Positions 1 through 12,741 are shown, counted from the stretch's first letter. The stretch: 64,000 nucleotides of DNA from Erigeron canadensis (GCF_010389155.1 NC_057765.1:2728001-2792000), one strand, 5' to 3'. The notes: a model not told the origin generated them from the sequence alone. Numbers and translations: made by a program.

Positions 1-153
1 TTTTTAAAGTGGCAGTAGCTAAGCTTGTTTGCAGTACGGATCATTTTCCTAAAGATTATAAAAGAAATTTGGTCACATTAACATTTATTGATTACTATTA
101 CTAGAAATCAACTAACTAATAATTAAGCTGATCAAGTGTCTCGTGATTCATAG

Positions 154-972
154 GAAAATCGTAAGGACACGCTAAAAATGTCATTCGATGACATAAAGTT
201 TGAAGGAGAAACCGTCGGTGATAACAGCTGCAATATAACCAGAGGCCTCGGGATGGTATACAATGGAGAATGTCAATACAATAATGGTTGTAAGGAGGTT
301 GTTGTAGAGCAGTTGAGAAGATCTATTCTAGAATCTGGTATTTGCAGAGAGTTTGAAATTCCTTTCAAGCGCAGACATGAAAATATAGTCGATCTTGTAG
401 GCTATTGTAAGACCATGGATGAAAAATTCATTGTTTATGAACATGCATCTAACCAAAGCCTCGACTTGTATTTAAACGATGCTGATTTTTCATGGACCAA
501 ACGACTTAAGATATGCACTGATATTGCCAAGGGGTTAGATTTTCTTCACAAATGTGATGCAGGACAAGAAGTGGTGATACATAGGGACTTGAAAAGTTCT
601 AATATTCTACTAACAGGGGACTGGAAAGCAAAAATCAGCGGGTTTGAGCATTCTGTAATATGTCCAACTAATCAGGATAAACATTTCTTAACCAAAGAAT
701 CTGACATTTACTCATTTGGTGTGATTTTATTTGAAGTATTATGTGGGAGATCAGCGTGTCATGAGGAGATGAGTATCTGCGATTCAGCTAAGCATCAGCG
801 TACCATAGGAAAACTTGATGATATAGTGTTTGATGGCATAAAGAAACAAATTGTACAAAAATCATTGGTTACATTTCAAAGAATTGCCATTCAATGCTTA
901 AATGATGAAATAAAAGAACGACCAACAGCTGGTGCGATTTTAGAACAACTTCAAAAAGCATTGGAATATCAA
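154..972 (+). CDS. Gene A, pseudokinase III exon (kinase-PP2 family, 5' exons outside window)
   Basis: Internal exon of 273 codons in phase 0, from the acceptor ending at 153 (TTCATAG) to the donor GTAAGT at 973. It encodes a protein-kinase-like domain, homologous to gene B 27869-28768. HRDLKSSNILL (about residues 139-149) is kept. The glycine loop is lost, the VAVK lysine seen in gene B is Glu (VVVEQL), and the DFG motif reads GFE (ISGFEHS). Relative to gene B about 24 residues of the activation segment before FLTKESD are missing, and the segment after CGRSACH is rearranged. Catalysis is therefore very unlikely; a scaffold or regulatory role is inferred. The first Met in frame (178) is not a true start, because the homologous reading continues upstream to 154. 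Preceding exons should lie left of the window. It is followed in phase by PP2 exons. Confidence 0.82.
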
Positions 973-1173
973 GTAAGTTTCATGTCTTCAAAAAGGTATT
1001 TAATTATTGCATATGAATAACACTCCATTTCCTATACTCAATTTTACAATCCCATTTTCTAGTATATGTTAGTTTTAAATGGTAAAGCATATCAAAATTG
1101 AATATGGATACATGCTAATTATAAGATTTAGATATGTGTTGAAATTAATGTCAATTGCTTAATAAATATGTAG

Positions 1174-3577
1174 GAGGATATTGAAATCTGGAAGAACAAA
1201 TTGCCTGTAAACTACATAGATATACTTAAGCTTTCAAAGTCTCCTGAAATATATTTCACTATGTGGAAAAAGGATATCTACAACATGTTTACCAAGGGAA
1301 TCTCCCTTCAAGATGGCAAATTGGTACGCTCATTCATTTTTCATATGTTATTTTCTACATGTTTTTGGGATCTATATATGATACTTTTAAATAGTATAGA
1401 ATCAAAAAAGATAGATCATAATGGTTTGTCAATATTTTGCCGTGTATGATAGTGGTTTTCAATTGGAAGTAATGAAGAAAGGAAGGAGATAATTTCAGCC
1501 ACAACATTTTTATATAAAAACCGTTGGTCACGTAGGTGGCAATCTATCCAAATATCAAGGTTTCTCTCCTAATTAATCTTAATGTTGGTTATTAGTTGTA
1601 TATCCAAATCCGGGCTAGATCTTATGAGATTTTCATGGAAATTAATGATGTATAAGTTTAGTGTTTTTTTTAAATAAAAATTAAATATAAATTGAAAATA
1701 TCAAACATGAATACATGATATTTGTAGGGGTCATATAGGCCAAATGGCTTAGTAGGTTGCTAAGTTGGTGGATTGGTTTCAGGTCGTTCAACCATGCATA
1801 GGTGATAATCAAGGGATAGTTTTGTATATTTATAAAACTTAAGGGTTTAGTTTGTAACTCATCTAAAGTTTTTGTTCATGGCTGTACATAAAGATTGGGT
1901 ACAACTGCACCCATCATTTACCCATTAAATTATGTATTTTTGAAAAATATTTTTGAATATATTGTGGGGCTTCGGAGTACATCAAGTATCGTTACTTTTA
2001 TCGGGTTTTGATTTTTTGAAAACTAAAATTTTCGTAAAAACTAGAACATTTACCAAAAGACATTATGATCTGAATTTAACACAATGTATTTTTAATTTTT
2101 TTTTTCTGAAAACTCATTGTGTAAAGTTCATATCACAATGTGTTTGAACAGTTATATGATTTTCACGCACTATCAAAACACATTGTGTTTTTTGAAAACA
2201 TATTGTGTTTTTAGAAAACACAATTAAAATATATTGTGTTAGATTTAGATCATAATGTGATTTGGCCAGTTTTTTAGTTTTCACAAAAATTTTAGTTTTC
2301 AAATAAACACAACCCTTCACATTAACAGATAATGTTAATGAATATTTAACATCTAATAATATTATAATATGTGCAGGTTTAAAAAAGTAGCAGAGATGTT
2401 AGATGTTGCAAATCTAAATATCCACATCACAAAAAGCACAAAACTTTTACTTCCAGATGTTAAATACAACGTTCATCTTGTGTTCAAGTTTTGTTATCCG
2501 AGAAAATCTCATGCTGACCGGATGTATGTGAACCTAAAGTACAAAATGGGTAATCAAAACTTAAATGCATATTTTGCGACAATGAGAAACGACAAATGGC
2601 TGATGATTGAATTGTGTCGATTCTCAAATCAAAAGGAGGAAACAAATGTTGACATTTTACTGGAAAGCTTTACACGATGCTATTGCGACAGTCGTGCCAT
2701 CTATATTGAAGGCATTGAGTTTCAAGCCCTAGACAATGCAAGTTTGGAGATACTTTCTAATTCTCATTCTATGCTTTTTGTTATTATTTTTTCAAAAGAA
2801 AGGAAACGTTTGGGTAAATCTTGAAAATTTAATGCAGGTGAAACAAGAAGAAATTAAGAAGTCAGAAAACAATGAGCAAGTTTCAAAGAAGAGAAAATTT
2901 GATGAGTTTTCTGACCAATCCTTTGAGGAACCGCCTTCTTCTAGTGTGAGCATTGAGGTTCCTGCAGAGCAGGTTCTATATGACACTTCAAATAAGAAGC
3001 TTTCTTTATCAAGTCTCTCGTTCCAATCCAGGTCTGCCGTTTGAACCTACGTTTTACATTCTCTTATTTAAGCCTTCACTTTTCCTTGTACATTTCCTTT
3101 TTAGTCATTAATTTCCTCAAAACATAACACTAGTTTGTTTCTTAAGAAACGTGTAATCAGATGATAATATAGCATTGATACAGATCTGAAGGCGAGGGAA
3201 TTGAGCTTCCAAGACAGCAAGTATTTCGCATCAAGTGCAATATTGGAAGTCAAATGGGGTCCCCAAATACAAAAGTCGTCGTGTGTTACCTTGTATTCAA
3301 GCTTTCAGATAAGTGTAGAGGGTTGCATTGCCCAGTAATAGTACGAGATCAATCCAACTGGGGACAGAAAGAGACTGGAATTCTTTATTTTAGATCTCCA
3401 AGCCCATGGAATTTAGTTGCGACTGATCGAGTTCCAAAGAAGAGGGGAGACGGATGGATGGAGGTTATAGTAGCGATATTCAACTCAGATTGTCGTTTCT
3501 TGAACTTGAAACTCAGCACTTACGAAGGAACCATGTCTGGCCTTATTCTGCGTAGCCTCGAGTTTCGACCATCGTAA
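1174..3577 (+). CDS. Gene A, linker and two PP2-like modules (five exons)
   Basis: Exons 1174-1323, 1453-1559, 2377-2737, 2838-3031 and 3184-3577 (stop). All join in frame and match gene B exon for exon. The first (EDIEIWKNKL...) is the linker after the kinase. The second begins WFSIGSN and starts the first PP2-like module, which continues in exon three (RFKKVAEMLDV to IEFQALDN). The fourth is a charged linker (VKQEEIKKSE, KKRKFDEF). The last holds the second PP2-like module (QQVFRIKCNIGSQ, CYLVFKLS, DGWMEVIVAIFNSDCRFLNLKLS). PP2 proteins are phloem lectins; here the domain presumably gives the kinase a ligand- or glycan-binding part (inference). The intron after 2737 starts GCAAGT, a GC-AG intron. 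A foldback MITE lies in the 1560-2376 intron. Confidence 0.82.
2010..2308. mobile_element. Foldback MITE in gene A intron
   Basis: Imperfect terminal inverted repeats of roughly 85 bp. The left arm begins TTTTTTGAAAACTAAAATTT near 2013, and the right arm is its complement ending near 2306. Both contain CATTATGATCT and AACACAAT blocks. The short ORFs on both strands here are by-products of the hairpin. It accounts for much of the intron being 817 bp against 352 bp in gene B. I could not assign a superfamily or a clear target-site duplication. Confidence 0.65.
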
Positions 3578-4333
3578 GGATACAACTAGCATCTGTTTTC
3601 TCGAAAAAAATTTATTCACTGTTAGTATTGGCTCGACATTCGAGTTTCGACCATCGTAAGAATACATCTAGGTCGTTTTTTCCTTCACTGTGTATAAATT
3701 ACTAGATGGAAATCCAACCAACTCGTTATAATCAAGTTTTCTTATTAACAAATCTTCTGAAATGAGAAGAAGTAGCCGACGATTTCTTGACGGATATTAT
3801 GGTCACATTTGTTTCAACTGATTATCATCCATCCCATCCATCTATAGTGATTTTAGAGGGTTCGTATAGACACGTAGAAGATGTTTGATGAAATGCCAAA
3901 AGAGAAGCTAATTTGCCAACCTTTGGTTAATTCGACCCGTATTAATAGGCCTGGCAAAATGGTTGGGTCAGGCGGGTTTGGGTAACGGGTCAAAGCGGAT
4001 ACGGGTTGAAATGGGTGCGAGTCCAAGCGGGCCAAAGCGGGTTGGGTGCGAGTCAACCTGCATTTTTTTAGTTTTTTGTCGAGGCTAGAACGATTTGAAA
4101 CTCACACTATTTTGCTTCGACTTCTTGCAAGAGTGATAAACTCATATACTATATATATGTAACTGTATGTATGTACGTAATATAATTTTTTCAGCCATCT
4201 AATTATAACTAAAACCATACAGCAAAGTTAGATAAATGCTAAACCATAACATCAAGCAGAATAGCAGATTATGATCTTAAAAAAAAATCTCATGTGGCAA
4301 AATAAACAAAATAAAATGATAATTCAAATTTTA
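3578..4333. other. Intergenic; no gene seen
   Basis: Downstream flank of gene A. A second copy of the motif CGAGTTTCGACCATCGTAAG (3558 and 3640) is a short local duplication around the stop codon. At about 3950-4060 there is a GGGT/CGGGT-rich block beginning GGCCTGGCAAAATGG, which resembles degraded hAT ends, but I found no matching second terminus. Confidence 0.4.
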
Positions 4334-4334
4334 A

Positions 4335-4649
4335 CGAGATAGGTACCCGCGCAAATGCGTAATGCGGAGGCGGTGGCGGCAACAAGTAGTGATGTTCGCG
4401 GTGGTGGTGGTAATGATGTGGTTATTAATCTAAAGGTAATTGATGTAAATGATAGTGTATTATTTTATGGTTAAGTTATGTATCTTTTTATTAAGAGTAT
4501 TATAGAGATATGGTTAGAAAAATATTTTAGAGATATATTGGGTAAATTTAGTGTAGGAGTTAAAAATGTGTTGAAAATTAAGGGTATTTTGGATATTTTA
4601 AAGGTAGAAAGTTGAAAAGATAAGATGTAAGTCCCAACTATATAATAGA
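4335..4649 (-). mobile_element. Non-autonomous Helitron-like element
   Basis: On the minus strand it begins TCTATTATATAG (at 4649, flanked by T) and ends with a GC-rich hairpin-like segment and CTCGT, a decayed form of the usual CTAGT. The interior near the 3' end is a GGCGGTGGCGGC tract, shared with the elements at 10903-11215 and 38419-38677. No transposase gene is present. Confidence 0.5.
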
Positions 4650-6287
4650 TGAGTACCGAAGACACCTCTATGTCGATGGTGAGATAACTTTGCAACACGT
4701 TCACTGGATCTGGATGAGACCAGTTGAAGTGAACAGTGTACCAGGTCAACTGGAAGGTTTACTTATTTAGGTGACAATACAATAAGTAAATAACGATGCA
4801 ATAAAGTAAATAACTTGTAAGTAAATTGTGAGACAATATGTATTTTTCACGTGTATTTTATTTATTAACTTTAAATATAATACAAGGTTGTTGCGCAAAC
4901 AAGATAATACAAAAGTGTAAATATCCTAACAACCTATGAAATACAATTGATCTAATACTTGGAAATTCTCTTAACAATCGAAACACTAAAAGTTGTGAAA
5001 TGTTCCTTTTTGCGATTGAGAGAATATTGCACAAGTTCACCAAGAATATTTCAAAGTAAGATATGCAAAAGTTAATTCTTGGTAGTGCAAGGACCTCTAT
5101 TTATAGTTGAAGGTTGAGCATTGGGATCTCAACTTCGACGTACAAATATGGTTGATAGCATACAAAGAATTAATATTTAATTCTTGTATATGCTAAATAA
5201 AGTAAGACAGAATGTCACTTTATTCAACCACTTTACATCTATGCTCTTTTAACCAAAGACAAAATTATTGTCCGGGTAAAAAGATGTAAAGTAAAAGGTT
5301 CTCCTCGTAAACAGTGTAAAGTTTTGTAAGTACATTTACACTGAAGGTCTCCAGTCCATTGATCTGATAGTTAGTCAACTGGGCTTCACTGTCATTGTTA
5401 TTCTCTTTCTTCCACTTGATGTCTTCGACTTCAACTGAAATGTCTTCATATGTGTTCTTCGGATCTTCAGCCGGAGGAAGTCTTCAGTTTCATAACTGTA
5501 CATTGCAACTAGACTTCTAATATTTCTGGACAATTTTTCGGTCTCCAGTTCCAACTAGAGAGGCTCTAATTTTCAACAAAAACTGGACCTAACATAAGAG
5601 GGTAGTTTGTTTTATAAGAGAGTCAGATATAAATGAATAATGAAAGACGTAAAATAAATAAATATTAAATTTACACATGCCGCATGTAGTCATGCACAAT
5701 CAAATAAGCCTAGTTGTCAATAAACGACGTTTATTGATAGGCAGTGGCACCCGACACAGAATCGTACATCCATCATTTCACAACATACAGCTCTCCAAAG
5801 CACATTTATTTTACACTTTATAATACCACATCTGGAATATAAATCCAGCCAGTCATCTCTTCGTCTTCCTCACCTTATCACTCCGTCAGCGTTTTCTACT
5901 TTTCTTTTCCCTTTAACTGTGACAAATGGTTGAGTGGTTTATAGACACGCTCGACCCGTTCTAAAAATTGTTTAATGATTCCAAGATGCCCATTAGACCC
6001 TTAGTCTGGTTTTGAGCTTCCCTAATAAACCCAAACGGGTTGAATTAGTTACCCAAATTAACCCGTTTTCAACACTTTGGATAAAAATTGTCCGGTCTAC
6101 TTATTTACCATACTCAAAGTAACTTCTTGGAGTTTTGGTTCAACCTTTTTTAACCATCTTTTGTTTTGGGTAATCCAACCCATTTGGGAAAAAGGAAAAC
6201 ATAACCCAAATAAATTCGTTATTATTGAGTTAATGTATAACAAATTCATGTTCTCGATTTTCACGTACAACATTGTTAATTTTATAT
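4650..6287. other. Unassigned repeat-like intergenic DNA, possible minus-strand LTR
   Basis: No gene. At 5091-5106 the minus strand reads CTATAAATAGAGGTCC, a good TATA box with the leader expected of an LTR promoter. The surrounding 4660-5600 block has short complementary stretches (CCAGTT/AACTGG) near both sides. I could not define termini. Short GGGTT/AACCC-rich sequence follows at about 5935-6070. Confidence 0.3.
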
Positions 6288-6295
6288 GTATTGTG

Positions 6296-6872
6296 CAGTG
6301 GCGAACTCAGGATTTCAAACTAATAAGTCCTGGCTTTTAACTTATTTAAATTGAAAAAATGAATGTGCTAGTTGGTTAGTTCTAGTCGACATTAACACCA
6401 TCTACAATATGAATTTTGCATGTCACAAAACATAAAACACCAATACCATCTAAAGCATGAACTTTTTAAACCTTTAAATTACGAAAAGAATTTTGACATA
6501 ATAATCTAATTAGTTATAAATAACGAACATGTAAATTTGTTATTCAATTGCTTTTATTTTTTGTTTTAAAAACATTGTCTATTCGAAACTTTATATATTT
6601 ATTACATGAACATTTTACATGAACATTGAATTAAAGATAAAGAGGTTTAAAGAAAAATATGACAAATGAAAAGTCGGGCTTTTGTTTTTTTCCTCTGTAT
6701 CATCTTTTTCACCATGCTTTTATGTAAAAACCTCCATTAAAACATGAAATCTTCTTTTAGCTTCAACAATGAGTCCAATGGGTAGATTAAAAACTACTTG
6801 TTCATCACAATAAAATTCTAAATATTTTCTAAAACTTAGGACCTACCTAACAATACACTAGATCCGCCCATG
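6296..6872. mobile_element. Non-autonomous hAT element (CAGTGGCG family)
   Basis: Starts CAGTGGCGAACT and ends GGATCCGCCCATG-like (AGATCCGCCCATG), an imperfect terminal inverted repeat. It is flanked by GTATTGTG at 6288-6295 and GTATTATG at 6873-6880, an 8-bp duplication with one mismatch, as expected for hAT. The interior is AT-rich with no coding capacity. The element at 17241-17635 has a related end. Confidence 0.65.
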
Positions 6873-7333
6873 GTATTATGCATTAATTAAGTATCTCATA
6901 ATTTAGTGTTACCTACTAGATATTTGATCATTTTGCAACTTTTACTAATAGTAATATACTACAATAATATTTAGCCCTAGTTCACTTTTAGTGTTAAATC
7001 ATCTGATGGAGATTCTCTCAAGATGAAAACAATTTGAGGGGTCAACTTAGAAAGAATCATAGCCTTTAAATTATAATCAAAGGCCAAGATTCAAAAATGA
7101 CAATTGAATTTGGCCCTTCATTTTAATCTAATAGTTAAAATTCCCTTAACTTGACGCAAGTTAGTATCCTAATTTGAGGGAATCCCCCTCTTAAATCATC
7201 AGTATTTTAAGCGAATTGTTATTTTTTAACTGTATTGTTGACAATAGTTTGACCAACCACATTACAATAAACAATTGTAGTATTTAGCGTATTTAGCGTC
7301 TAGTGGAACATTAGAAGTCAAATAATCTATCTA

Positions 7334-7756
7334 TCTATACTATAATTAAAAGAGGAAGCAGTGATAAACTTGACATCCCTTGAAGCTTTTTTTTATGCCT
7401 AAAACTTTCTCCTAATTACTTTAGAGCTCTCTCTTTTTTTTAAAACTTTTTTATGTTTTATTTGCTTACAAAATAGATAATTATAACTAAAACTCCATTA
7501 TAAATCTTTTTCTATCACAAACATTTATTAATCATTCACATTCATATTATTCCTCTTCATTCTAGCTTTAACAAACAAATCAAGTTAAGTAAATTTCACA
7601 ACAAAAAACATACGGTTTTTCTTATATCACTTTAATTTATTTATGTTTTGTATTTTGTTCGTGTATGTTTATCATTTGATATTGAATTAATTGTTATGTT
7701 ATTGTTATTTTTCATCACTTTTAATTTAGTTTGTTGTCAATTGTAGTTTGAATATG
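7334..7756 (+). mobile_element. Possible Helitron 5' end
   Basis: TCTATACTATAATTAAAAGAGGAAGC at 7334 is a typical plant Helitron 5' terminus. The following AT-rich sequence is interrupted at 7757 by a solo LTR. I did not find a convincing matching + strand 3' terminus, so the extent is uncertain. Confidence 0.35.
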
Positions 7757-10004
7757 TGTAACACCCATCGTTTAAGTTTATGGATTTCCAAAAAAATTTC
7801 CTCTAACGGCGTTAAAAGATAGCGGAAACAAACATTAAAAGATCAAACCAAAAGGATCTTTTTGGTTTATTTATTAAACGGTGCTACTAGCAATGTCATC
7901 ACAAAAAATTCAAATGGAAATCCAACGGTAACCCAATATTAAACAACTAACATCTGAGTAGTTACAAGTCATTAATGTCTAATATGAGAAGTTACTATGG
8001 GTAAACTAAAGTCATCTTCATTGCAATCTACCCATGCCTCACACTTTATTCATCATCTAGCTCAAGCTTGCTAAACCTGAGGGAACAACACATTTCAAGA
8101 AACGCGTGTTAGCTAACGAATTATCTAAGTAAGATAACACATAGGTAATAAATCAAAAGTCATTTATATCATCTTTCATCTCATATAGTACATCCTTGCA
8201 TATCATGTATCATCTCATATCAATACATATCATTGATGCGTGTATTTTAGTGCATATTTTATTAAATCGTTTTGCTCGTAAAAATCACCCAAGTTTTAAA
8301 TATATAAAAAAAGGATATACTAATAATTATATTACACACACGGGCAGTGTACCCCGTCGCGTATAGTATAGCTAGTAGTAAGTCCAGGATCGTCCAAGGG
8401 AATTAGTTTAGTTGTTAATAACAATATTAAATCTAATCTAAAAAGAAAGTGTAAAATTGGGGGGTTGTGACCGAGTTGTCACGTCGCTTAACAAACTACA
8501 AGTGATCTTTTTGAAAGCTTTTAATTGACTGAAAAGTAAATTTTGGCGTAAGAGGAGCGAAAGATAAAACTAAAGGTCGTTACGGCCGAAAAATAGTTAT
8601 TTAACTATTTCTCACGAAAAAAAGTTTGTTTGATTTTTGTAACTAGAAATTGTTTCAACCCCCAGTTTATAATCAGACTGTCACTATCCGATTGATAAAC
8701 TATTAAGTTAAAATGAGATCCTAACCTTGAAATGGTAAATTAAGGACAATTAACTTCTACTCAAAATGAGATACCAACGACTTCTCCACGTAACCTTGGT
8801 GATCTACCCAAGTAACTTGAAAGTAATTCCAACAACTAAAACTAAATCTTCGTTAATCTTAACGAAATTGATGAGACTTTTCGCACAATAATTTTTATCG
8901 AAACCAAATTTATTATTAACTTCTAAAATAACTTCAACGAACAATCTTCTCACAATTATTAACCGAATGAACTAAACTTTAACTTGAGATTAACTTAAGA
9001 TTTGAACGTAACCAACTTGATTTTACAAACTAAGAATTAAAAATAACTTTTGGTGTAGTTGTTGTGCTCAAGACTAGACTAAATGGTGTGGAGAACCTTC
9101 TCCTGAGCACACCCTCAATCGTCTGCATGCATGCCATATTTATAGTCCAAGTCTTCAAATGTATGCCATGAATCATCTGACAAAAGTCTAGGTATACAGT
9201 AGTGAATTGCAACCATCTGCACCAAATAGTATCCAAAACGTGCTTATTGAAATGTGAATCTTTCAATTCTATGTTGCAAATATTAATTGAATGGGGCCGA
9301 GGTGATTAATGTCGCTTTCATGTTTTATCTTCGTGCTTAAAACTTTCAAATTAAACGTGATCATGGTGGCTAATTCATCGAAAGTGATCAACATGAAACT
9401 TGTAGATAATAATCTTCTGAATCCCTAGAAAGTTGAATCGTGTCGATCGGAGTCTGAATGAACAAAGCATGGCCAAAACAGTGCAACAACATTTTTTATT
9501 ATCTTTTTTAGTGCATTTCCCATCAATTTCCAATACAACCTATAAAAACACTTATGCAAGTAATAAGTAACTAAAATACATTAATTTACATTCAAATGGG
9601 TCATATTTATATGTTAAATGGCACGAAAATGCTCAAATAAATATGTATAATTTGAGCGTTATCAATCATCCCCCACAGTTGAATAATGATCAATTAGGTT
9701 AATCTACTTAACCCCTAAAACTTGGTTATAAGTTTCAAAGGTTACATTCAAGCCCCTCCACTTTACATCTTTATATCTAAGGCTTAAACAACCTAATGGG
9801 AATACTTCTCGACATAATAAACACATCTTAATCCTCTTTGATATCTTAAACATATTAACATATACATCATTAAGGCATTAAAGTCTCACACATCATTAAT
9901 CCTCTTTGATATCTTAAGCATTAAATCTCTTAGAGACTTAACGGACATAAAGTGTTGACTTAACGACACAAGTCAACCGTAAGTTAAAAGTTCGGGATGT
10001 TACA
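7757..10004 (-). repeat. Solo LTR (Tekay-like), interrupted by a second solo LTR
   Basis: Begins TGTAACACCC and ends GGGATGTTACA, flanked on both sides by ATATG (7752-7756 and 10005-10009), a perfect 5-bp target-site duplication. Without the nested insertion it is about 812 bp. It resembles the 17824-19785 LTR in its termini. No internal coding sequence remains, so it is a solo LTR left by unequal recombination. Orientation is inferred from similarity to that LTR. Confidence 0.75.
8234..9664 (-). repeat. Nested solo LTR of 1431 bp (Athila/Tat-like)
   Basis: Begins TGATGCGTGT and ends GAGCGTTATCA, flanked by ATCAT at 8229-8233 and ATCAT at 9665-9669, a perfect 5-bp duplication. It lies inside the 7757-10004 solo LTR. 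The block at about 8379-8403 (AGTAAGTCCAGGATCGTCCA) parallels the AAGTCGAGTATCGTATCCAC block of the Athila LTRs at 41155 and 52599, which suggests the same broad group. Confidence 0.75.
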
Positions 10005-10146
10005 ATATGACTTATTCTTCTACTACAAAAGGGTTCATTCTTTTTAATTCGATTTGTTAATGTTTTGTTATTTACTATTTTGATATTCACCTTTGATATA
10101 TATATATATATATAGACATTATTCGTTCATCGGATGGACTTGAGGA

Positions 10147-11966
10147 CTAGTGTTAGTATATACTTGGGCCCCGCTTTGCAGGGCTCCAATTGTCGTGTTG
10201 AAACGGTTTTGTTTACTTGCATTGAACTTACTTAAAAATCCAAAAGAAAAAACGTGTGAAAAAACCAAAAATTAACTTGAAAAAAACAAAAAATGCTTGT
10301 GCGAGAAAACTAAAAACAACACATCAAAAAGTTGCAATATCGAATACATACATTTAGTTGGTGCAATGAAACGAAAAAAGCAGAAAGAAAGGAAAAACAA
10401 AATGTTTGAGTATAAGTTTCCAATATGTTGGTTGGGTACACAAAAACAAAAAAAACTATGAGAAAAACCAGGAAAAATCGAAAGCAAAAACCCCAAACGA
10501 CATCCGAAATGACAAAATCTAGATAGTGATGCATCGTATAAGATGAAACAATAGAAGACAACACAAAAGCAAAAAAACTGTACAAGAAACCAAGAAAAAC
10601 CAAAAGAAAAAAAACTTTAACGGGATCCAATATAGTAAATTCCGAATAATAACCAAATAGTAATACGAACATAGGTGGACTAATAGAACAGTGCCCAATA
10701 GCCTCATGCCTGAGAGTTGAGATTACAATATTACCTTGTGTTCTAGCTTTCGTAAAGTTGCAATGGGTTTCATTGTCAAGTGATTATACGGAATCGATTC
10801 AAGTGGAGAACCATAATCATTTTGTTTTAGATTTGGAAAGTCATTTCAGCATTTATTATTGTTAAAGTTTAAAAATTTTGGATATATTCAAATTTTATAA
10901 AACTTGACGGATGTCCGCACGATGCGACGGCGATGATGGTACGACAACGGTGTGGTGACGGCGATGTGAGACGGTGGCGGTTGCGGCGATGGCGGTGGTG
11001 GTGACGTGGTAGTGAATGTAAATTAATTGATGTAATAGGGGTTAATATGATTATTTTAGGGTTGTAGGATCTGTGTTGTAAGTTATTCTATTAAGGATAT
11101 TATAGTTATATAGGTGAAATGTTTAAATTAGACAATTAGTGATATGATAATTCTAAAATCTTAATTATTTATAGGTGATAGTTTGTTTTATATATTAGTA
11201 TAGAAGAAGTATAGATATAGATAAGATAAGACGTACAATAAGCTTAGCAAAACGTTTAAGCCCTTGAAATAAATGTTTGGATCCATCATTCGTTATAGAG
11301 TTTATGAAACTGCTCCGATCCAAAAGAAAAGGTGACTTGACAATGTGACATTATAATACCCGTTTTCCAAGTTGAGAGTATTTTAGACACATTTCATAGT
11401 TTAAGGCGCTATGACCAAACTTTTGAGATATTAAAATACATATTAGCTATGTAGATCTGATCATTATAGTGGGTCCAGAAGGTTTGTTATAAAAAATACA
11501 ACTATTATTAACGGGGTACGTTTAAACAGAGCTAATATGATTCAAGTAATCATCAATATGACCAATATTACAACTTAATCAATACGAAAGCTAAAAAAGA
11601 AACATATGAAAAATAATTCCATATAAATATTGATTCCACTTTATCATTTTTTTTCAAATTTAGTTAAATAAAAAATTGGCAACAAAGTATATAATTTGAA
11701 AAAAAAAAACCAATTCATCAACAAATTTTTGGCCGTAGGTTTTTTTTGGTTGAGAATATGTGAGGATTTTTTATAAGGTTGTATATATAAATAATAATTT
11801 TTTGGAGACTTTTAAGGATAAAAAAAGTTTTTAATTAATTATAAGGTTGATCATTTATTAAATTAAATTAAATATTTAAAAAGTAGAGAATTAATAAGGA
11901 GAGAAAATCATACTCAAAAAATGAGATTAGGGTGCCACCAACCCCCTATTTTAGCTATATTATAGA
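10147..11966 (-). mobile_element. Helitron-like element, non-autonomous, with a nested smaller one
   Basis: The minus strand starts TCTATAATATAG at 11966 and ends CTAG at 10147 after a GC-rich segment (GCCCTGCAAAGCGGGGC). It is flanked by A and T as Helitron insertion requires. It contains no helicase gene. The 10903-11215 element sits inside it. The long minus-strand reading frames at 10272-10707 are phenylalanine-rich translations of an A-rich strand and not genes. Confidence 0.4.
10903..11215 (-). mobile_element. Small non-autonomous Helitron-like element
   Basis: Minus-strand 5' end TCTATACTTCTTC at 11215, flanked by T. The other end at 10903 is GTCAAGT, a decayed CTAGT, preceded by a GTGCGGAC-containing segment. 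The interior has the GGCGGTGGTGG tract and the TTGATGTAAT stretch shared with other members. Confidence 0.5.
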
Positions 11967-12294
11967 TAGAAGATAATTACTTGTAAAATCTCCTAAAATC
12001 TATAAAGCCGTATATCATGCAAAATCAGTGAATTCTTTTAAGGGAAAAACTTCTATGTTGTTGGCTGCATATAACTGGTTGTAGCAAAGGTAAAATTTAC
12101 GGGGGGCAAAGATGTGTATTTGTAAATTAATACGGTTAATTTACAAACTTTTTGGAAAAAATTTCTTTGCTGTAGTATTATTATTACTGTATTTAGTTTT
12201 ATGTAGCTTGCTGTATATTTCATTTTCTCTCCGTTTAATTAGAAAATTACCATTTTATGCCCTGTTAGCATTTTATTTATCATTATCTTTATCA

Positions 12295-12741
12295 TCTATA
12301 CTATTTTATAAAACATTTTGTCCTTTTACAAATTCTCAATTAAGGATTTGAACTACCTAAATTACCCCTCTTATTTATTCACTAATTTAAACATCTTTAC
12401 CGAATATACCTATAATACCCTTAAATCTCAACCACTCATTTTTTCCCTCTCTTCAAATCTCAACCACTCATTTATTTCTCCCTCTTTCATAAATCATTTT
12501 ATTCCTCTAATTCATTCAAAATCTTTTATCTCAAAAACCGTATATCGATAAATTATAAAATTGTATGGGTGTTCTTAAAATTTCATGCTTTTTCATTAGA
12601 GATGTCATTCGATATACTTCCGACGAACTTTTAAATCCGAGGGCGGAACCTGTACGACTAAGGTATTTAGCTATCATACTCCATGACTTGATCTATCACC
12701 CCCATCATCTCACCGCCGTAACACGTGGACACTATCTCTCG
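12295..12741 (+). mobile_element. Helitron-like element, first of a head-to-tail pair
   Basis: Starts TCTATACTATTTTATAAAAC after an A. It ends CTCGT near 12742 after CGTAACACGTGGACAC. Strong similarity to 54667-55109 over most of its length (shared ACTTCCGACGAA and ATCTCAACCACTCATTTTT blocks) defines the two ends. It has no transposase. Translations of the shared core look conserved (DVIRYTSDE), but this follows from DNA copy similarity. Confidence 0.55.

Noticed and set aside
1953..2320. Small frames on both strands in the gene A intron
   Set aside because: They mirror each other because the region is an inverted repeat.
10272..10707. Overlapping minus-strand frames rich in Phe, Leu and Val
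   Set aside because: They are the complement of an A-rich strand; no start context, domain or homologous copy.
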